IMG/VR virus record: IMGVR_UViG_3300042691_027037
Coordinates: 1-43,901 of that record
DNA from: a virus
Length of the DNA: 43,901 nucleotides
Reading direction: 5' to 3' (one strand)
Shown here: piece after piece, positions 22,259 through 29,665 of the stretch
Layout: each line of letters opens with the position of its first letter
Numbering within the stretch: the stretch's first letter is position 1
Program-made: the position numbers and the translations under genes
Notes under the pieces: model-generated
Database searches by the model: none
What the model saw: the letters and a program-made list of their open reading frames with translations, nothing else
What the model was told of the DNA's origin: nothing

Positions 22259-22885
22259 ATGGCAGATAATAATCAACAACCACCCACCGGTTTTAAAGAA
22301 CTACTTAACTCAATGATGAAACGCAGATGGTGGATTACTGCGTTAGTGTTGGGTGGGTTTATGTTTATAATGGCTGGAATGTTCGCAGCTATTTTTATGA
22401 AATCTGACATAGCAGGAGAATGGAAAGAACTTCTCTTATTATTGTTAGGTGCTTTCATTGGTTCTTATGGTAAAATCATTGACTATTGGTTTAGTGATAC
22501 CGATAAAGATAAGATGTTAGTTCAAAAGATGGATGAAGAAGATGGTACATCGTTGAGTAATACAGCAGATTTACCAACACCACCACCAACAAATTCACCA
22601 ATAATACCGGAAGTATTTACCGCAGCAATTTCAAATTCACAATCAAAAGTAGTAGAATCTCAAATAACCGATGCGGTTACACAAGCTCCAACTAAAGCAT
22701 TCGTACCTGTTGAAATTGATGAGGATGGTGATGGTGTAATGGATGGGTTAGATACCGATGGGGATGGTGATATTGATGAATATTTTGAGCATAGACAATG
22801 TGAACACCTTTGGGGTGATTCCGATGGGGATGGTGATTTAGAGTGTTTAAAATGCGGAAAAATTAAAGACGATGAAGAAGGATAA
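22259..22885 (+). CDS. Membrane protein with DxDxDG repeats and CxxC tail
   Basis: A 208-residue protein. Two hydrophobic helices lie at about 30-50 and 58-76 (WWITALVLGGFMFIMAGMF; LLLLLLGAFIGSYGKI). A Pro/Ser/Thr-rich linker and an acidic tail follow. The tail has EDGDGVMDGLDTDGDGDID, then a possible zinc knuckle (QCEHLW ... ECLKCGK) containing another DSDGDGD. The calcium-loop-like motif also occurs in the membrane protein at 10222. Function unknown; metal-binding surface display is inferred. Confidence 0.82.
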   Translation: MADNNQQPPTGFKELLNSMMKRRWWITALVLGGFMFIMAGMFAAIFMKSDIAGEWKELLLLLLGAFIGSYGKIIDYWFSDTDKDKMLVQKMDEEDGTSLSNTADLPTPPPTNSPIIPEVFTAAISNSQSKVVESQITDAVTQAPTKAFVPVEIDEDGDGVMDGLDTDGDGDIDEYFEHRQCEHLWGDSDGDGDLECLKCGKIKDDEEG

Positions 22886-22985
22886 AATTAAAATTAACGA
22901 AAATACTAAAGCAAATATAATAGCTTTGGGTATAATCATTACCTGGTTTACATTAATGTTTGTTGTTGCGCAATATGTTGTATAA
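22872..22985 (+). CDS. Single-helix membrane peptide, 37 aa
   Basis: Short ORF MKKDKIKINENTKANIIALG, then IIITWFTLMFVVAQYVV: a charged N-terminus and one strong transmembrane helix. It overlaps the end of the preceding gene by 14 bases and lies 21 bases before the next. The size and topology resemble tiny phage membrane proteins linked to lysis. No homology is recognised; coding is supported by the clean topology and by lying in a membrane-gene run. Confidence 0.55.
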   Translation: MKKDKIKINENTKANIIALGIIITWFTLMFVVAQYVV

Positions 22986-23006
22986 TAAACGTTAAATAAC
23001 TTAAAA

Positions 23007-23273
23007 ATGGGATTTATTAAAGAATTATTTAAAGACAATAATGATATCAACGAAAAATCAGTAGTTGGTTTCTTATCATTTACAATGATGGTTATAGCTT
23101 TATTTGTAGACCTTATTACAGGCTATATGGGTAAAGAACTTTTGATTAACGAATATATCTTCAACGGATTTTTGGTAATTACTTTAGGTTCATTTGGTAT
23201 TGCTTCTGTTGATAAATACATCAATAGAAAAGCAGAAGGAAAAAAAGAAAGTTCAGAAGAAGAAATGGGATAA
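23007..23273 (+). CDS. Two-helix membrane protein, holin-like
   Basis: An 88-residue protein with two hydrophobic helices (about 20-40 GFLSFTMMVIALFVDLITGY; about 50-68 FNGFLVITLGSFGIASV) and a charged C-terminal tail KKESSEEEMG. Size and topology suit a class II holin, which would release a murein hydrolase, and candidate hydrolases exist at 17435, 32189 and 33367. It ends at a GC hairpin. The holin call is inference from topology. Confidence 0.7.
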   Translation: MGFIKELFKDNNDINEKSVVGFLSFTMMVIALFVDLITGYMGKELLINEYIFNGFLVITLGSFGIASVDKYINRKAEGKKESSEEEMG

Positions 23274-23277
23274 AGTA

Positions 23278-23297
23278 AAAGGGGGGTTTCCCCCTTT
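23278..23297 (+). terminator. Terminator-like GC hairpin
   Basis: AAAGGGGG (23278-23285) pairs with CCCCCTTT (23290-23297) around a GTTT loop. The downstream T-tract is short (TATACTT), so termination may be partial. Confidence 0.6.
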
Positions 23298-23319
23298 ATA
23301 CTTACTAAAAAATACTACT

Positions 23320-24039
23320 ATGAAAAAATTAAGTTTATTATTGAGTTTTATTTTAATTGTAAATTTGGGATTTGCTCAAACAATTGGTACAACAAAAACA
23401 GAGCAATATAAAGCATCATTTGAAACACAAATTGATATTTCACAATATATGGATTATGAAGGACCGCAAATTCCCATTCAAATTTTAAAATGTGGTATAT
23501 CTGATGAAATGTATGAATTATATCCTGAATTAAAAGAAAAAAGAGTAGGTTTGGGTGTAGCCAATATCTCAATGGAATATTTGGAAAACCTTAATCGTTT
23601 CAAATTTACCGAAGATAAAACTGAAATCAAAAATAGAATGGTTAAGCAATTCCAAGCATCTCAGGCTGGCATAGCTGAAAATCCATTAGATGGTAGAGGT
23701 AAAATAAATTTGGCTAAATACTTTGTAACAATCGAGTGTTACGATTATTCAGTATCGGAAGATGAGACGGTAAATCTTAAAGATGGTGTTAAAAATATGA
23801 TGGTAACTCGTATTGGTCTACAAGTTAGATTTACCGATGCGGAAACGGGTGTAGTATTTGGTGCAAGTGGATTGGGTGAAGCAACAACAACAAGAGAATT
23901 AACACTACTTTCAGATGCTACTGTTGACCCAGTTAAATTCAATCAATCAACTATTTCAATAGCAACTAAGAAAGCATTAGATATTGCTTGTGCACGAATC
24001 TTACAAAGAATGGTAAATAAAGGAATATTTACAAAATAA
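23320..24039 (+). CDS. CsgG-like exported protein
   Basis: A 239-residue protein. ATG 23320 was chosen because it begins the signal peptide MKKLSLLLSFILIVNLGFA, followed by Gln. The mature part follows the CsgG/curli-assembly lipoprotein pattern. It has VGLGVANISMEYLENLNRFK with helix MVKQFQASQAGIAEN, strands AKYFVTIECYDYSV and RIGLQVRFTDAETGVVFGAS, and a last helix ATKKALDIACARILQRM. CsgG proteins form outer-membrane export channels. This copy lacks the lipobox Cys of CsgG, so a soluble periplasmic relative is equally possible. It opens the second half of the envelope cluster. Confidence 0.65.
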   Translation: MKKLSLLLSFILIVNLGFAQTIGTTKTEQYKASFETQIDISQYMDYEGPQIPIQILKCGISDEMYELYPELKEKRVGLGVANISMEYLENLNRFKFTEDKTEIKNRMVKQFQASQAGIAENPLDGRGKINLAKYFVTIECYDYSVSEDETVNLKDGVKNMMVTRIGLQVRFTDAETGVVFGASGLGEATTTRELTLLSDATVDPVKFNQSTISIATKKALDIACARILQRMVNKGIFTK

Positions 24040-24094
24040 TAAGTTATTTTAAAATAAAGTTTCAAAACAACCAATTCAATGTACAGGTATATAG

Positions 24095-25663
24095 ATGAAA
24101 CGATGGCTAGTAACTCTTTTAACGATTGTTACATTTCTGATATCTAACAAGGTATCCGGCCAAATATTGTCTTATACTTTTATTGACCCTTGTACACAAG
24201 AGGTAACTATATTTACTATTCCAGCACAAGGAACAGTAGTTTTCTTTTTAAATAAATCTCGCTCATTTACATCCGCAGATGTAGCTAATGGTACTTTAGC
24301 AGCTTGGGTAAATCAAGTATATGCGGAATATAGAATGACAGCTCCATGTGGACAGCAACAAGGGCAAGTAACCCAAAATCAAATAACAACTCAAATTATT
24401 AGTAGTACTGTACAAAGTGTTGTTGGTAGTATTATGTCATCGGCTCAATCAGCATCTGCTGGTATGAATGTTAATTCAAGCTCCTCTGGTAATAACAATA
24501 AATCGGGTAATCATAACAATAATTCTAACTCAAATGGGGGTGGTAACACCAATTCTAATACATCCAATAGTTCCGCTGGGGGTGGAAGTTCATCAACCGC
24601 TAGTTCTGGGGGTTCTGGGAGCAATTCTGGGGGTTCTACGGGAAATGGTGGTAGTGGTTCAACTGGTAGTTCTGGAGGTTCTGGGGGTAGTTCTGGAGGT
24701 TCTGGAGGTGGTAATACCGGTGGAGGTTCTGGGGGTAGTTCTGGAGGTTCTGGGGGTGGTAATACCGGTGGGGGTTCTGGTGGTTCTACGGGCGGCGGTT
24801 CTACGGGAGGTGGGACAACTGGTGGTGGTACACAAACAGGCGGAACAACGGGTAATACTGAAACAGGCGGTCAGCAAAAAGCTGAAGAGGTTGCCGCTAC
24901 AACTACAATGAACGTTGATGCCCATAATGGGGGTGGTGGTGAGTCGAGCGGAGAATCCGGTGGTAGCGGAGGTGGTGGAAAAGGTGGAGGTAAATCTGGC
25001 TCAAAATCATCTAACTCAAACCCTATGTTAGTACAATCGGATTTGACAACGGCTCAAAATTTGGATAAAAGTTTTACACCAATTTTAAATTTAGGTATAT
25101 CACAATCATCGGTAACTGGTGCATCAAGTTGGGGATTGACATCAATGACTTGGTTAAATTTCAGACAATTTGCTTTAAGTGGAAGATACACTAGTATGAT
25201 ATTTAATAAAACGGGAAGTATAAAATATATTAGTAATTTTAATGTGACTGGTGTGTATTCTTATGGAAATATTTTAGGGTTTATAGGTTATAGTGGTATA
25301 TTAAATGCTGGAAAATATGGTGTAACTGGTTTTAATGCAAGTGTAGCTGGAACTTTGATATCGGAAGATAAATCATCTTTCTTTTCACCATCAATAACGG
25401 CATTTTATACAAGACCATTTGCAGCTGGGAAACGATTAACAATTTCACCTGAACTATATATAATATCAACACCATTAATTTATTCATCTAAAGAACAAGT
25501 GTTTCAAACGGATAGAACATTTAGTGGTTTTATTGGAAGTGGGTTCGATTACCAAATTTCTAAAAGATTTAAATTTAATATAAACTATAAAGCTAATTTG
25601 AGTACAAATCCTGAGTTTCCAATTTTATCATTTTTCTTAATTGGTAGTAAAGTAAATTTATAA
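24095..25663 (+). CDS. Gly/Ser/Asn-rich exported protein with C-terminal beta-barrel
   Basis: A 522-residue protein. The signal peptide (MKRWLVTLLTIVTFLISNKV, then SGQ) is followed by a small N-terminal domain with a Cys pair (DPCTQEV, TAPCGQQQG). About 185 residues of low-complexity Gly/Ser/Thr/Asn follow (about 125-310). The last about 200 residues show alternating hydrophobic strands (LNFRQFALSGRYTSMIF, YGVTGFNASVAGTL, FKFNINYKANLS), typical of an outer-membrane barrel. The Gly-rich DNA has an unusually high GC content and a 48-bp tandem duplication. It may lodge in the host outer membrane and expose a flexible glycine-rich brush. Its stop overlaps the next start (TAATG). Confidence 0.8.
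   Translation: MKRWLVTLLTIVTFLISNKVSGQILSYTFIDPCTQEVTIFTIPAQGTVVFFLNKSRSFTSADVANGTLAAWVNQVYAEYRMTAPCGQQQGQVTQNQITTQIISSTVQSVVGSIMSSAQSASAGMNVNSSSSGNNNKSGNHNNNSNSNGGGNTNSNTSNSSAGGGSSSTASSGGSGSNSGGSTGNGGSGSTGSSGGSGGSSGGSGGGNTGGGSGGSSGGSGGGNTGGGSGGSTGGGSTGGGTTGGGTQTGGTTGNTETGGQQKAEEVAATTTMNVDAHNGGGGESSGESGGSGGGGKGGGKSGSKSSNSNPMLVQSDLTTAQNLDKSFTPILNLGISQSSVTGASSWGLTSMTWLNFRQFALSGRYTSMIFNKTGSIKYISNFNVTGVYSYGNILGFIGYSGILNAGKYGVTGFNASVAGTLISEDKSSFFSPSITAFYTRPFAAGKRLTISPELYIISTPLIYSSKEQVFQTDRTFSGFIGSGFDYQISKRFKFNINYKANLSTNPEFPILSFFLIGSKVNL
24674..24769 (+). repeat. 48-bp tandem duplication in the Gly/Ser-rich gene
   Basis: 24674-24721 and 24722-24769 are identical except for one base. They encode two copies of GGSGGSSGGSGGGNTG. 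Less regular Gly/Ser repeats continue on both sides from about 24600 to 24850. In-frame units of 16 codons allow length change without frameshift. Confidence 0.88.
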
Positions 25664-27963
25664 TGAAAAGGTTATTAATAATATTATTGAGTTTTTTACC
25701 ATATTTGGTATTTTCTCAAGCAACAACAATATCATTAGGTACATCAAGTACAGGTGTATTATCATCCTCACATAATACATGGGTAAAGGTTGACCCAAAT
25801 ATAACCATAACAGCAAATGGTAATATTACAGGTTTTAGAGTTCAAATATCACAAAGTTTTTTTAGTGGAACTACGGGAGACCAATTAAGGTCAACTGCAA
25901 CTTTACCATCTGGTGTGGCTGTATCTACATTTAATACAACAACTGGTATTTTAGCGTTTAGTGGTTCTACATCGGCATCTAATTGGGAAACTATATTAAG
26001 AGGTGTTGAGTTTAAATCAACATCAAATACGTGTTATAGTTTACAAAGAAGAATAACATTTGTTGCAGGTACTGTATTTTATAATCCACTTACTGAACAT
26101 TTTTATGAATATGTTTCAGGTAGTACATCTTGGACAAATGCTAAAACATCCGCAGAAAATCGTTCATACTTTGGTAGGGCTGGATATTTGGCAACAATGT
26201 CATCTGAAGCTGAAAACAATTTTATTTGGAAATTAATGTCATCTGATGGTTGGTTTGGTGCATCGGATGAAGTATCGGTAGTAAATACGGCAAAGGGTAC
26301 AACAGCATATGCTTCACAATCTGCTGTTGAACAAAAATGGCATTGGGTTACTGGACCTGAAAAGGGAACTCAATTTTCGAATAGTGCAACGGCAGTAACG
26401 GGTCAATATGCAAAGTGGGCTGGTGGTGAACCAAATAATGCTGGTGGTGAACATTATGGTCAATTTTATTCGGGTAATCAGGGACAATGGAACGATTTAC
26501 CCAACACATCACTACCTGGTTATATTTGTGAATATGGTGATATGCCGGGAGATATAACATCATCAACTACAATTTTAACAAGAAATATTGAAATTAGTGG
26601 AGCATCAAGTGGTTATATAAGTGGCGGTGATATAAACGTATGTTCAGGTAGTAATAGTACAACACTAACTCTTAATGGTTATACCGGTAGTATCGTAAGA
26701 TGGGAATCTTCATTTGATAACTTCTTCACCGCAGGAACTGCAATATCAAATACATCATCAAGTATTACCGTTACCAACCTAACTAAAACCACATACTACC
26801 GAGCAATTGTGAATTCAACAAGTCCACAATCATGTTCAAACTTAGCAACATCAAGTGTATTCTTATCGGTTAAACCAACAAAATCAGGAACAATATTTGC
26901 TGCAAATAATTCTATTTGTGCTGGTGGTCAAGTTGAATTAACATTATCTGGACAGCAAGGTAATGTAAATAAATGGCAACGTTCAACTGATAATGTTAAT
27001 TGGACTGATATTTCAAATACAACAACAAGTCTTACCGAAACATTAAATAGTGCCGGAACATACTATTACAGAGTTGTAGTTCAAACCCCAAATTGTGGTG
27101 GTGCAATTAATTCTGATTCAAAAACAATTACTGTTACATCTGGTACACCTCCAGTTGGTGGTTCTGTTTCTTCTAAAAATCATTCGAGCACTACTAACTC
27201 TGGAACACTTACATTGACGGGTTACACTGGTACAATTGTAAAATGGCAACGCTCAACTAATGATGGGGTAACTTGGACAGATATAGTAAATACGAATACT
27301 ACATATTCTTACACAAACATAACAGCAAAAACTTTATTCAGAGTACAACTACAAAGTGGTACTTGTGGATTTGCATATTCTACTGCTGGTATTGTTAATA
27401 TTGTTTACACAATTTCAGGAACAATTACCCTACCAACATCAACAACACTATCTCCTATGATTACAATTAGTTTATATAAGGTTGTTGGTAGTACTGAAAC
27501 GTTAATTAAAAACGATACATTAAACTCAAATGGTACATATTCGTTTGATATACCTGAAAATGGTGTAAATTATAAGATAGTACCATCTTTGGAAATACAA
27601 GGTATTACATTAGATGATTTCAATCCTACATTTAATGAAGTTATGAATATAAACACACCAAATAACACAACCGCAGGTTTATATTTGAATTCTGGTAAAA
27701 AATGGAAAGCAGCAGATGTTAGTAGAAATGGATTTTTAGACTTAGGAGATGCATTTTTAATAGCAGCACATATAACTAATTTAGTTCCCATTAATAAAAT
27801 TTTATGGTTTACTGCAACTAATTATGATTCATTAACACAATCAAATTATGGTTCAGTAAATCCGGTTGATTCTTTTTCATTCACTTCAGTTAGTACAAGT
27901 GTTACACAAAATATAAAATATTGTATATTGGGTGATGTGAATCTTTCACATTCATCTAATTAA
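25663..27963 (+). CDS. Exported C-type lectin/Ig-like adhesin
   Basis: A 766-residue protein with signal peptide MKRLLIILLSFLPYLVFS, then Gln. After a beta domain (about 25-130), a canonical C-type lectin domain spans about 140-290 (GYLATMSSEAENNFIW, DGWFGASDE, WAGGEPNNAGGEHY, GQWNDLP, GYICEYG). The EPN and WND motifs fit calcium-dependent sugar binding. Three Ig-like repeats follow (about 305-575), two with KWQRSTDN/NDG..WTDI. A dockerin-like module (about 590-766) is related to residues 185-375 of the protein at 19995. The protein stops right after CILGDVNLSHSSN, where its relative continues into the cohesin-like and type IX sorting domains, so it looks C-terminally shortened. Confidence 0.87.
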   Translation: MKRLLIILLSFLPYLVFSQATTISLGTSSTGVLSSSHNTWVKVDPNITITANGNITGFRVQISQSFFSGTTGDQLRSTATLPSGVAVSTFNTTTGILAFSGSTSASNWETILRGVEFKSTSNTCYSLQRRITFVAGTVFYNPLTEHFYEYVSGSTSWTNAKTSAENRSYFGRAGYLATMSSEAENNFIWKLMSSDGWFGASDEVSVVNTAKGTTAYASQSAVEQKWHWVTGPEKGTQFSNSATAVTGQYAKWAGGEPNNAGGEHYGQFYSGNQGQWNDLPNTSLPGYICEYGDMPGDITSSTTILTRNIEISGASSGYISGGDINVCSGSNSTTLTLNGYTGSIVRWESSFDNFFTAGTAISNTSSSITVTNLTKTTYYRAIVNSTSPQSCSNLATSSVFLSVKPTKSGTIFAANNSICAGGQVELTLSGQQGNVNKWQRSTDNVNWTDISNTTTSLTETLNSAGTYYYRVVVQTPNCGGAINSDSKTITVTSGTPPVGGSVSSKNHSSTTNSGTLTLTGYTGTIVKWQRSTNDGVTWTDIVNTNTTYSYTNITAKTLFRVQLQSGTCGFAYSTAGIVNIVYTISGTITLPTSTTLSPMITISLYKVVGSTETLIKNDTLNSNGTYSFDIPENGVNYKIVPSLEIQGITLDDFNPTFNEVMNINTPNNTTAGLYLNSGKKWKAADVSRNGFLDLGDAFLIAAHITNLVPINKILWFTATNYDSLTQSNYGSVNPVDSFSFTSVSTSVTQNIKYCILGDVNLSHSSN

Positions 27964-27971
27964 TATTTATT
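27962..27971 (+). promoter_or_regulatory. Weak late promoter-like site, AATATTTATT
   Basis: One mismatch from the late motif, overlapping the preceding stop codon and only 9 bases before ATG 27981. Low weight. Confidence 0.25.
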
Positions 27972-27980
27972 AAAAAGATT

Positions 27981-28862
27981 ATGAAAAAGTTTATCTGTTT
28001 AATTGTATTGATATCACTACAAATTTCATCATTTTCCCAAACCAGTAGTTGGAGAAATCAATCTCAAAGTGGGAATAATCAATCAAACTCTGGTTCGACT
28101 TCATCAAATAGTAATGTTAGTAGCTGGAGAACACCGCAAACTCAGCAGATACAACAACCAATATACACACCACCAAGACAAAATCATAGATATTATGAAT
28201 CATATCCTAATTCAAATTTCTATGGTTGGAATAGATGGAATAATGTATATGGTGCACCTATGTATGGTTGGAATTTTTATGACCAGGCTTTTTACTATAA
28301 TAGATGGGGATATAGAGAGCCTGCCAGAATTTACTATTATGATAATGGTAATCAAGATACTATTAGAGGTAAAAGAATACATTTTTCATTTGGATTACAA
28401 AAACCCACATTCAAAAATCAAATGGGTATGTGGTTTACAATAGGTGATAGAATTTACTTTATAACTGATTATAACAATACTATAAATTCTGATAAATCTG
28501 AATATTTTCCTAATAAAAGTATATGGAATTATTATAATGATGTTATGACTGTAAATGGGGTATCTAAAAAAATAAGTGAATTATTTCCTCTATCTTCGGA
28601 TGTAATTATACAAGGTAATTTATATTTTGGATTGGGTAAAAAGTTTGGAAGATTTGGGACTCATATTAGTGTCGGTATGGTTAAAGAAACAATACGATAT
28701 AGATATAAAGATGATATAGGATATATTACATTTCCAAAATCAAACGATAGTTATTTAATTTATAAATTTGGTGGATTGTACGATTTAAAAAGCGCAACTT
28801 TAAAAGTTGATTATGACCCTATCTTAAAAGTTGGATATTTTGGAGCAGGTATTAACTTTTAA
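27981..28862 (+). CDS. Exported Tyr/Asn/Ser-rich protein, possible outer-membrane barrel
   Basis: A 293-residue protein with signal peptide MKKFICLIVLISLQISSFS, then Gln. A Ser/Asn/Gln-rich region with the duplicated motif SSWR (residues 22-50) is followed by a Tyr/Trp-rich segment (YYESYPNSNFYGWNRWNNVY). The C-terminal region shows alternating strands (KRIHFSFGLQKPTF, GTHISVGMVKETIRYRY, ATLKVDYDPILKVGYFGAG) suggestive of a small barrel. No family recognised. It completes the group of genes with cleavable signals. Confidence 0.8.
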   Translation: MKKFICLIVLISLQISSFSQTSSWRNQSQSGNNQSNSGSTSSNSNVSSWRTPQTQQIQQPIYTPPRQNHRYYESYPNSNFYGWNRWNNVYGAPMYGWNFYDQAFYYNRWGYREPARIYYYDNGNQDTIRGKRIHFSFGLQKPTFKNQMGMWFTIGDRIYFITDYNNTINSDKSEYFPNKSIWNYYNDVMTVNGVSKKISELFPLSSDVIIQGNLYFGLGKKFGRFGTHISVGMVKETIRYRYKDDIGYITFPKSNDSYLIYKFGGLYDLKSATLKVDYDPILKVGYFGAGINF

Positions 28863-28870
28863 TAACTTCC

Positions 28871-28880
28871 AATATTTATA
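28871..28880 (+). promoter_or_regulatory. Candidate late promoter, AATATTTATA
   Basis: Exact motif 21 bases before ATG 28902, with no TTTG 20 bases upstream. Confidence 0.65.
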
Positions 28881-28901
28881 TGTGTTAAAAAGTATTTAAA
28901 T

Positions 28902-29657
28902 ATGAAAAACAAATTACAACAAGAAGTTCAACAAAATGTTGAAAAGGTAAAAGAATTTAAAAATAATAACAAAAAACTACTTTTGGTAGCTGGAATTTTG
29001 TTATTGGGATTTTTGTTATGGGGTACGTTCTCCAACAAATATCATAAAAAAGAAATTAAAGCATTAGAAAAAGAAATAGAACTAGTTCAAGAAAAGTTTG
29101 AAGAAGCTGTAGTTGAAAAAGAAAGATTAAGAGATTCTTCGGAAGTCTATGAAACCCTTGCAGCTGAAGCTGAGCAAGAGGCTAATGAATTTAGACAAAA
29201 AGCTGCAAAAGAAAAGAAAGATAAAGAACAAGCATTAGCAGCACTCAAAAACTTACCAAAAGATGAAATTGATACATTTTTGGCTAAAAGATATGTAGCT
29301 GTTGAAAAAGCAGATATAAATTTAGATTTAGATAAAAATGTAGGAAACGCTATAGTAGTTGAATTAGTAGAAAAAGACCATTTAGTTGGACAATTGGCAA
29401 CTTCAGAAAATTTGAATGTAACATTGACTGGTCAGGTAAGTAGTTTAAAGACATCATTAGATTTTTCAAAAGCAGCTTTAGTTAGTGCTGATTCTGCAAT
29501 AGCTCATAAATCAAAGCAATTTGAGTTACAACAACAGGTAAGTGATTTACTTAAAAAAGACCTAAAGACTGCAAAGAAAAAAGCATTTTGGAATAAATTC
29601 AAAGGTGCTGGTGTTGGATTGGCAATTGGTTTAGGCGTTGGACTATTAGCTAAATAA
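28902..29657 (+). CDS. Membrane-anchored coiled-coil protein
   Basis: A 251-residue protein with a basic/helical N-terminus and one transmembrane helix (about 24-41, KLLLVAGILLLGFLLW). A long charged coiled coil follows (about 50-115), then a second helical region and a C-terminal Gly-spaced hydrophobic segment (GAGVGLAIGLGVGLLAK). A membrane-spanning protein with helices reaching across the periplasm would suit a spanin-like lysis role or an ejection channel. Neither is shown. It has its own late-type promoter and lies 8 bases before the Ntn-hydrolase-like gene. Confidence 0.8.
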   Translation: MKNKLQQEVQQNVEKVKEFKNNNKKLLLVAGILLLGFLLWGTFSNKYHKKEIKALEKEIELVQEKFEEAVVEKERLRDSSEVYETLAAEAEQEANEFRQKAAKEKKDKEQALAALKNLPKDEIDTFLAKRYVAVEKADINLDLDKNVGNAIVVELVEKDHLVGQLATSENLNVTLTGQVSSLKTSLDFSKAALVSADSAIAHKSKQFELQQQVSDLLKKDLKTAKKKAFWNKFKGAGVGLAIGLGVGLLAK

Positions 29658-29665
29658 TATAAAGA

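Noticed and set aside
24600-24850. CRISPR-like repeat array
   Set aside because: The repeats are in frame, encode Gly/Ser, and have no unique spacers of constant length. No cas gene is present.
24659-24925. Minus-strand ORF rich in Thr and Arg
   Set aside because: It is the antisense shadow of the Gly/Ser repeat tract, with no promoter or start context of its own.
25663-27963. Diversity-generating retroelement target in the C-type lectin gene
   Set aside because: The lectin domain is of the canonical EPN/WND type rather than the form found in known variable proteins. No reverse transcriptase or template repeat is visible in the window.
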